Assembly (NCBI GenBank): GCA_905331475.1
Contig: CAJNYU010001987.1
Coordinates: 1-64,000, forward strand
Reading direction: 5' to 3'
Origin: Rotaria socialis
Lineage: Eukaryota; Rotifera; Eurotatoria; Philodinida; Philodinidae
DNA: 64,000 nucleotides
Below, in pieces: positions 56,532-64,000 of the stretch. The notes beneath the pieces are model-generated. The model saw only the letters and a program-made list of their open reading frames with translations, searched no databases and had not been told where the DNA came from. The position numbers were made by a program, and so were the translations under genes. Every line of letters starts with the position of its first letter. Position 1 is the stretch's first letter.

Positions 56532-56774
56532 TTCATTAAAATTTCACTGAAAACTGATAACAGTAAAAAGAAGTGAGACAGTATTCATACTTTTTTCTTT
56601 TGTTTCATAATCGAATGTTTAATTTTCATTGAAAATTTCGATGTTGAAACTACATTCTTTAAGAGAAATCATAAACTGCGTTTCTCCTGATGTTCAATGG
56701 TTGTTAAGACAATCCTGCGACTTTTTGCTTCACAAACTTTAAATTATCTTTTTTCAAGGAATATTTTCTTCATA

Positions 56775-57642
56775 CCCAGGTGAATGAATCCGATACCGAT
56801 TCCGATCGGATCTTATAAAATCCGACGAACCGACAAAGTCCCATGGGATTCTGGGTTGAGGACCTATTAACGGATCCCTAGTGTTGGAATCCGGTGAACA
56901 TCCGACCAAATCTAACAACCGAATTTGATAGGAATTTCCGAAGTTGGATTCCAACGAGGTTCCTGAAGAAACCCATCGGGTTTTGACTGATGTAACGAAT
57001 TTTTTTTGATGATAAATGGATAGTTTATATTCGTTACTGCTACAGCTTTTATTTTTTATTTGTGATCACAAAGAGAAACTGGAAGCGTAGCGCTACTGCT
57101 ATCCTCGGTGTATAAGATGTTAGTTACACTATTCCATTCTCCAATGTTCTAGTTCTGTTCCAGTTCTGTATTTCAACACAATGCAAACGCCTTATATACG
57201 TGCACACAAGAGAGAGAGAGAGAAGAAAGAACAGAAACATATGATAGACATTTCCGCCTCACATTAATTACGTTCATAAACGTAACCACATTGCGCAATG
57301 ATATCCAGATAATATTTAGAAGAAGATCAGATACATTAATGATAGTAGTAGGTTGTACGACATCCGTTGAGAATAACACATTTTATAACACTGATGAGAA
57401 AGTAAAAGTCCTGTCTGCACGACAGTCCCGAAGGGTAATTAAAAAAATGTACACCAAATATGTGAACAATAAAGGAATGCCATGCATTATTGGCACAACT
57501 GATTCTTGCAAGAATCGCTCGGATTCCAATACGAGGAATTCGTCAGTAGGTCCGCAACCCGGATTTGCTTAGAATCCTGCAGAAACCAATCGAAATTCGA
57601 TCGAATCCGGTTAGATTCAGCTATCGAATTGTTCGTCCTGGG
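56775..57642. mobile_element. 868-bp foldback with TA target duplication
   Basis: Ends CCCAGG and CCTGGG flanked by TA on each side. Subterminal arms are dense in GGATTCCG/TCCGAT motifs, left 56785-56990 and right 57520-57625, and partly complementary. A GA microsatellite lies at 57208-57225. ORFs inside are not recognisable. Confidence 0.6.
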
Positions 57643-57974
57643 TAAACAATGATGCAACGAGATGCGTCGCTGTTTATCTAAAGAGTGCTTGCACTTTTAG
57701 TTGTCTTTTGAATATTAATAAAACTAATTCAATTTTACCAAATATCGGAAATTACTAGAACAAAACATGCAATTTTACCATTGCTATTGTTCAATAGAGC
57801 TTTAGTAAGAGCACTAAAACATCCGTGGCATATTCTATTTTAATGAATATTTCGTTTTTAAAGATTTGAGTGAACCGTGTGGTCAGAAGCTACTAATTAA
57901 AGATAAGTCTGATCACGTTTGCGAAAAATCTAGCTTTGTTAGTCTATTTACATAAAGTAATGAACACTCTAATC

Positions 57975-58195
57975 CACTCTCCCCCGACGATTCCCCGGGG
58001 AGTCCCTGTCGTGAGTCCCCGGGGATTTCTCTGGGGAGAATTGATGAATTTTTTTTAAATTTTAAAAAAATTAGAAGAATTTATTAGTAATTAGATATTT
58101 CATCGATTTTGGCCAGAATACTCCCCGGGGAGTCCCCGAAAAAGAACGAAATCCCTACGGACTCCCTGGGGATTTTTCTAGGGAGAATTGACTAG
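57975..58195. repeat. Duplicated CCCCGGGG-rich palindromic repeat
   Basis: Two related copies: GATTCCCCGGGGAGTCCC...GGGGATTTCTCTGGGGAGAATTGA (57990-58045) and ACTCCCCGGGGAGTCCCC...GGGGATTTTTCTAGGGAGAATTGA (58120-58191). Each contains the perfect palindrome CTCCCCGGGGAG or close to it, inside otherwise AT-rich DNA. Confidence 0.75.
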
Positions 58196-58657
58196 GGCAT
58201 GTACAAAGTCAGCAATAGAATTGGTACTAACTACGAAATAACCCAATTCTGTACAACAAAATGGATTCCTAAAATTAAAAAAATATTTCTTTCAATTCTA
58301 AAATCAGATCGTGCAAGGAGGTTTATTTACAAATGATTTACGGGTAAAAACTAGCCTACGTAGCATACCGATATGGAGCAATTATTAAAAAGAAAATGTC
58401 ATGGAGGTTTTAGTACACTTGTTATTGCAATCTTAAACAGTAATTTGCCTGAATATTCTATAGGAAAAAAGAAATTCTTTTGTTATATTTTTTTACAAGT
58501 TTCCGGTTTGTGTTTAGAAGACAATAGGTTTTTTAAAAGGACTTTTGGCGTGTAGAGAAGATTTGTTTTCTATGCCATGATATATTACAAAAAAAAAGTA
58601 TTTCAAATTAAAACAGACTCGGAATAGTTTGTGAGGAGAACTTTGTTGGGCAATTTG

Positions 58658-59720
58658 ATGACATCAGAAATGCAAAATGATTGTAACATGTCATCTCAAG
58701 ATTACACAGGTCCATCCAATAATCTTAAACGAGGACTCTTTATTGGTTTTCTAACATTATCGAGCATTTTGTATTTGTTTATTATTTATCATTTAATAAT
58801 GAATAGAACACTGCGGCAATGTTTTCATAATTGTAACAATTTCTGATAGAAGAGATACCTGTGCTGATGGTATTACACTTTATTTCACTCTTCAAATCAT
58901 AAATTCGCATCGATTACATATAAAGCACCCGTTTAAGTACTCAACCATTTGAGAGAACGAAGGAAAATGAGAGATAAGGACAAATATCAAGGACAGAAAG
59001 ATAAAGGCAATACATGTGATGAGAAGAAATGGCACCATAAGGTCAAATACCATGCACAGACCACACTCGAACGAGAGCATTACACTCCCACGTGGAATCT
59101 AGACGCTCTCCGCATTTATCGTTACAATAATCATGTTATATTAATTTTGCTGGTTACAAATTTTATTTTTATAGCTACTGACTTATCAATAACAGCTCAT
59201 TTTTTCGTTTTGTTTTATAGAAGAAGGTTAAAGACGTCTATGTCTCATTTGGAATTTTCTTGATTCGTTTCTGCAGAATTTATCAACATTTTTAATGTTG
59301 TGGACATCTATTGAACGTCATATACTAGTCTTTCATAGTCATCAACTATTCAATACAGGATATAAACGTTTTTTCTGTCACTATTTCTCTTTGATTGCTA
59401 TTATTGTATATGCATTTATCTTTTATATGATTATAAATTTTTAGAAATCATCTTGTTATAATGATGAATATTTTGCATACGATGAATTGTTTTGTGGTGT
59501 ACCATATAGCATACAAAAAAAAATAGCATATTAGCATGGATTGATTATTTATTTCACAAGATCTTCTCGTCTGTATGAATATTTGTTTTCAGTTTAGTGT
59601 TAATTATTGGTGTTATTTGCTGCAAAGGCAAAGAAATCAAAATATAAGATGGCGGTAACACCGCAAGTCGATCATTCAATTTATATCTATATCAGTATTA
59701 TATTTTATTGACACAATACC
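58658..59720 (+). pseudogene. Decayed rhodopsin-type GPCR
   Basis: Scattered but collinear receptor pieces. TM1 is at 58730-58845 (RGLFIGFLTLSSILYLFIIY, then RTLRQCFHN and a stop). TM2 is at 59125-59220 (NNHVILILLVTNFIFIATDL). After a frame change, TM3 is at 59242-59320 (CLIWNFLDSFLQNLSTFLML then WTSIERH). TM4 is at 59370-59445 (HYFSLIAIIVYAFIFYMI), followed by stops and SCYNDEYFAYDELFCGVPY. A TM6-like piece is near 59675 (IIQFISISVLYFIDTIPLAI). About 260 unrelated bases separate TM1 from TM2. Several stops and frame changes make it non-functional. It belongs to a receptor group different from the intact gene at 47243. Confidence 0.72.
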
Positions 59721-60786
59721 GCTGGCTATTCATGAAATTGATGATATATGAAACAGTGTTTGATACGTCAACATCGGGTAGGAATTACTCATGTAATTGT
59801 AGAAGGTAATGCAAATAACACGTTGTAATATACTATATTTTATCTTATCAAATAAAAATAACGAAAGTATCATTTTAATTGTCAGCCACTATTGAAATTC
59901 TCTATGAAGAATCCACTAGATATTAAAAGGATGTCTATCTGAATTTGCTAAATACCTGCAATGTCTTTCGTAGTTTCATTCTATTGGTTTGCTTATTAAT
60001 GTAGAAAAACTTGATCTTTTATGTTAGTGAATACCATTTATTATATGACCCAGATGTTACTTAGGAGTACTTGATAAGATGTAGTGTCTATCGTGTTTCT
60101 CATGCACATTAAGATAATTAATTTTGTAATGTACTAAGTTCTAGTAAACAATAGAAACAAATCAAGCACACAATGGCCAGAGGACACGAATAAAGGCAGT
60201 AAGAGAACTGAGGCTGTTACAAAAATAAAGGGACTACAGACTGTTTATGGTTGCATTCCATAGTGATTCATGACCTGTAAAAGATGTCACCTTACAGATA
60301 ACGAAGAAAAATTTAGAATACTATCGGGAATAATCGACTAAACAACGCAGATTTTCATTTTTTATGATGCTTATTAGTTTTGAATAGTAGAACTTGAAAA
60401 TTCAACAATATTTTACTTTATCCACAATTTTTATCTTTTTATAAAACACGAAAATGCTACTAGTTTATCATGAAAACGTAGTAAAACGAGTAAATAATTC
60501 ATTATATTTTCAATTACTTTGATATTTTTCGATCATTTTCCATTTTCGAACCATTTTAAATTATACATCGCTTTTCAGTATGCATACCTACTGTAAACCA
60601 GTTTATGGAGAAGAGAAAAACGTTCAGATAAGTTAATAAACGCATTCGAACGCTGAAACGCTCTCTAGCCAACAAATGCGACCATAAATATTCTCTGGAT
60701 ACGCTCGTCAATAATTTCAACATTCAACCAAGCCGCTATAGAAAGTTTAGTGATTCTATTTATTTACTTTAGCATAAAAGGTAAAG
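59721..60786. other. Intergenic, no gene seen
   Basis: AT-rich; no ORF of interest up to the MITE at 60787. Confidence 0.5.
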
Positions 60787-61023
60787 CCAAGGGGGAAAAA
60801 GCGATTTATGAGTTTCATGATTTTTCTGAGTTTAGCTGATTTAAAATGAGTTTGAGAAAACGAAAAATTTGCTAAACTAACTAAAAACTATTCCAAATCA
60901 TAAATTATTACTGAAAATCATTCAAAGGCACCGAAACTCACGCAAACTCATTCCAATACAGTTAATTTATATTGATTGTAAGTTGAGTTTTACTGTGATT
61001 TAAATCAGCTTTTTCCCCCTTGG
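60787..61023. mobile_element. 237-bp MITE with GTAAAG duplication
   Basis: Ends CCAAGGGGGAAAAAGC and GCTTTTTCCCCCTTGG are perfect complements over 16 bases, flanked by the direct repeat GTAAAG (60781-60786 and 61024-61029). The interior repeats GAGTTT/AAACTC motifs in inverted orientation. No ORF. Confidence 0.85.
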
Positions 61024-61029
61024 GTAAAG

Positions 61030-62398
61030 CACTTAATCAATTAAATATTTTATCGGCTATTCAATATGTATTTTAACGTGCTTATTTCAGTTTCAAAATT
61101 TTTATGTGGAGGATCTTGTCCAATAGATTTCTCGTCATTTCGAACTTATCAAAATATGAACGATTATTTTTCTGTGAAAGATCTCTTTAAAAGGGTTATC
61201 TTGAATTTTGGATGCTATTTAATGAAGTATAAAATTAATATTTAAAAATTTATTCTGAGATTCGAAATACCAAAATTGTTTTTATTATTTTATTATGAAG
61301 AATGCAATCAATTATTTTTCATAGATTGATGCTAAATATTATTCAGAAAATAAGCTGAAATCAATATTGAAGATCAATAATTTTATGAAAATAGCTAAAT
61401 AAAAAGAAAACATTTGCAATCACATTAAACTCTCTACTCGAAGCTGTAATTTCTCTAGGTCTGCTTCCGCTACGGTAGTTAACATTTTTCTTCCAATATG
61501 TGTTGTTTTCTCGATTAGTCGACAATTTACTGTCTTTTTAATTCACTCGATCAAAATTCTGGTCTGCTTCCGGTTGATTTATTCTTATTGAGTAATTTAA
61601 ATACACACTTTAGGAGCCGAAAAATAATCTCTTGTATACGAAAAGAACGAACAAAAAAAAAATATATATGCAATATTTCAAATTTTCGCACCCTTGCCAC
61701 AGCCATTCTTTTCTTTTCAAAGCTGGCTTAGAGTTGTCATCGGTTCTGTTTTGATTTAGTAGTCGTAATATAAAAACAACATCGACCATACCCGTGAATA
61801 GATAAGTGCTCGTAGAATCAAATAATGTGACTCATTTATTCTCGAAGAAAATATCCTCAGGAATGAGTTGTAAGTGTAAAAATATTGATGTGACACATTC
61901 TTTATTCATGAATCAGCATACTTCTTGTTAACAAATAAAAACATCTGAGAGTAGTGATCGCCACCATATGTTAGTGGTGTTGCTTTCTTTTAAAGCAGTT
62001 CGAGTCCGTTTTGTATTTTACATAGAAGAAAAAAAAGCGATAAAAAGTAAAGTTTGATCTTTATTTTCATTGAAACAAGTCTTAATTCTTTGTCAGGGTC
62101 CTTATCAAATAAAAGAAAAAAGAACGTAAAAGATAAACGACTGATTCATCATTCCTACGCCAATACTCAAACATTTTAATGTGAACTTCTATCGAACATT
62201 CTGTGTCAAATAAGTAGTAGTCTACATGGGTGAAAAATCCGCATTTATCGAGAGAGGAGAAAAAGAACTATTTATTCATTGTAATACGGAAAGAAAAGCC
62301 ATCTGACATTTTCTTTTCGGTTCTGTGTATAATAACTACGCATTCTTTTCTCAGTCTGCCATTTAAGTATACATTTTTTTCTCTCTCACGTAGATACT
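61030..62398. other. Upstream region of the glucosyltransferase-like gene
   Basis: AT-rich; no other gene. Just before the start codon there is a pyrimidine tract and TAG (TTTTTTTCTCTCTCACGTAG, ending 62392), which may be the acceptor of a 5' UTR intron. Confidence 0.45.
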
Positions 62399-63700
62399 AT
62401 GTCTATTGCCAATAGAAACGATGCTGTGGAATTCAATGACGTCGTAGATTTAAATCGGGAATGGAAATGCTTACATTTAATTAGCCAAACACCGAAAAAT
62501 GATTATGCTTTAGTAAATTACGATGATAATCATTGGAAAACGATTGAACTACCACATTGTGAAACTATAAACGATACATCAGCATATTGGTATCGTAAAA
62601 AATTTCACTGGAGATACAAATCAAATATTTCACAACAAATTTATTTAAATTTTCCTTCAGTTGACAATGACAATAGAATACCAGGAATTATTTTATGGTT
62701 AAATGAAGAGTTAGTTTTTACCGGTACACTTTCAAAGCAACCAATAGAAATTACATCATATTTACATAGAAACGTGGATAACGTTATTGCTATTTGTTCA
62801 TCAGACGGTTACTCGCTTTCATTAAATGCTTATATATTTATGCCCAAGGCTTCTATCGGTCAATTGAATTATGATCATATTGATGAAAACACATTAAAGC
62901 CAAAACGTAAAAAACTGGACTATACAGCATGTTTTAGTGATACCGATGGACTTATTGATGTTGTGATTGATTCAACACAAAAAATGGACGAAGAACAATA
63001 TTCATCAGTTGAAGATGAATGGGTCAATATATCTAGGCTAGATATTGATCAGTCCCAAGAAACAGTCATCGCAGGTCATATACCACGTCTTGCTATACTT
63101 ATACTGATTGTTGGAACACGTGGAGATGTTCAACCTTTTATTGCTTTAGCAAAAACATTACGTTCGTATGGCCATCGAGTTCGTCTTGCTACACATGAAG
63201 TGTTTCGAAAGTTCGTTCGAGAAAATGGAATTGAATTTTATCCATTAGCTGGTGATCCAGCTGATCTTATGTCATTTATGGTAAAAAATGCCGGCATTGT
63301 TCCATCCGTTAGTAGTATTGTATCTGGCGATGTAGGTAAAAGTCGTCGAATTATTGCTGATATTCTTAAATCTACTTGGAAAGCATGTATTGACGAAGAT
63401 GACGAAACAGGTATATCATTTGTAGCTGAAGCAATTATTGCTAATCCACCATCATATGGTCATATTCATTGCGCACAGAAATTACAGATACCACTTCATA
63501 TGATGTTTACGATGCCTTGGTCACCAACAAGTGCTTTTCCACATCCTTTTTGTAAGGTTAATTACGATTTAGGACCAACCGATCTTATTAACCGATTATC
63601 ATATGGTGTCGTGGATATGTTGGTAGGTGTTTGTATTAAAATCATTCTATTTCAATCAGCAGTTGTATGGCTTAATAGGGATGAAAATAAATATACCTAG
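62399..63700 (+). CDS. GH2-like jelly-roll fused to sterol-glucosyltransferase-like GT28 domain (partial)
   Basis: An open frame of 433 codons from ATG 62399. Residues about 15-160 resemble the N-terminal sugar-binding jelly roll of glycoside hydrolase family 2: LVNYDDNHWKTIELPH, SAYWYRKKFHW, LNEELVFTG, EITSYLHRNVDNVIAI. Catalytic GH2 parts are absent. From about residue 228 comes the acceptor half of a GT28/UGT80-type sterol 3-beta-glucosyltransferase: LAILILIVGTRGDVQPFIAL, GHRVRLATHEVFRKFV, FYPLAGDPADLMSFM, and AIIANPPSYGHIHCAQKL then MPWSPTSAFPHPF. The UDP-sugar-binding half is missing. A good donor GTAGGT at 63623, after LSYGVVDML, suggests that real coding ends there and continues in an exon beyond the window. 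Sterol glucosyltransferases of this type are mainly fungal, plant and bacterial. Confidence 0.78.
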   Translation: MSIANRNDAVEFNDVVDLNREWKCLHLISQTPKNDYALVNYDDNHWKTIELPHCETINDTSAYWYRKKFHWRYKSNISQQIYLNFPSVDNDNRIPGIILWLNEELVFTGTLSKQPIEITSYLHRNVDNVIAICSSDGYSLSLNAYIFMPKASIGQLNYDHIDENTLKPKRKKLDYTACFSDTDGLIDVVIDSTQKMDEEQYSSVEDEWVNISRLDIDQSQETVIAGHIPRLAILILIVGTRGDVQPFIALAKTLRSYGHRVRLATHEVFRKFVRENGIEFYPLAGDPADLMSFMVKNAGIVPSVSSIVSGDVGKSRRIIADILKSTWKACIDEDDETGISFVAEAIIANPPSYGHIHCAQKLQIPLHMMFTMPWSPTSAFPHPFCKVNYDLGPTDLINRLSYGVVDMLVGVCIKIILFQSAVVWLNRDENKYT

Positions 63701-64000
63701 AAAGTAATTGATTATGAATTCAAGGAGTTGGAATATTCGAGATGAGTTAGCTATGTAAAATGATTATTTATTGAAGTAAGTCAATGTTTTATAACTAACG
63801 GTAAATAAAATCACTGATGAATAATTCAAACGTTTGCAGTTTCATTCATAACAATTAATTAAGGGGAATTGAAAGTTAAACATTATTCAACAGATTTCAG
63901 GTGTCTTTTCCGAAGATTTCTAAAATAGAAGAATTTGGTAAGATATTTCGAATTATAGAATATTTAGCAGTGTGCCTGAAAATTGGACGCTTCTATTAAA
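63701..64000. other. Window end, presumed intron
   Basis: No continuation of the GT28 domain recognised in any frame. Probably intron or inserted sequence. Confidence 0.4.

Noticed and set aside
61960-62020. tRNA-like segment with AGTTCGAGTCCG
   Set aside because: The B-box-like motif is present, but I could not fold acceptor, D and anticodon stems of normal lengths around it.

Overview
The window looks like a piece of an AT-rich animal genome, most likely a bdelloid rotifer. The reasons are spliced genes with short GT-AG introns of about 50-60 bases, an ADP-ribosyltransferase-TPR gene, a G-domain protein paired with a Cys-rich half, metazoan genes (a CCDC74/92-like coiled-coil gene, a cathepsin-like protease, a rhodopsin-type receptor), genes of bacterial or fungal flavour (a SnoaL-like protein, a sterol-glucosyltransferase-like protein), a crowd of small DNA transposons, and many TGTGGG-type sequences resembling the telomere repeat I recall for bdelloids. 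The species assignment is inference.

Layout. 1-1.8 kb: a small palindromic element and a pogo/Tigger-like element with an inverted duplication. 2.8-5.5 kb: a GTPase-like gene in two halves. 6.4-10.5 kb (minus): an eight-exon type II membrane protein with a Thr/Ser stalk and a lectin-like head. 12.4-12.9 kb (minus): an intronless SnoaL/NTF2-like gene. 13.6-15.0 kb: a nearly pristine Merlin transposon with 123-base TIRs and a perfect 8-base target duplication. 15-20.5 kb: leucine-rich-repeat exon remnants around a two-exon vWA gene. 20.5-23.8 kb (minus): a small secreted protein and a B-box/coiled-coil/propeller protein. 24.3-28 kb: foldback and satellite DNA and gene fragments. 28.5-31.1 kb: a large secreted Cys-rich, mucin-like protein. 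32.3-35.0 kb (minus): ART-TPR gene. 37-40 kb: a hAT-type MITE and a seven-exon CCDC74/92-like gene. 41.9-44.8 kb: a twelve-exon papain-family protease. 45.9-48.6 kb: an element copy and a two-exon GPCR. 49-62 kb: no intact host gene, but foldback elements, a three-level nested transposon, and a decayed GPCR. 62.4 kb to the end: a jelly-roll/GT28 fusion, truncated in the window.

Splice models for the lectin-like, CCDC74/92-like, protease, ART-TPR, vWA and GPCR genes were worked out by hand. Their exon phases agree throughout and the summed lengths are multiples of three. The most unusual recurring feature is a dispersed family of short inverted pairs, with (GTGTGG)n on the left and (CCACAC)n on the right around a 20-60 base spacer. 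At least a dozen loci are present, and two share the same spacer in opposite orientation, so it appears to be a mobile or duplicating hairpin family built from telomere-like repeats.
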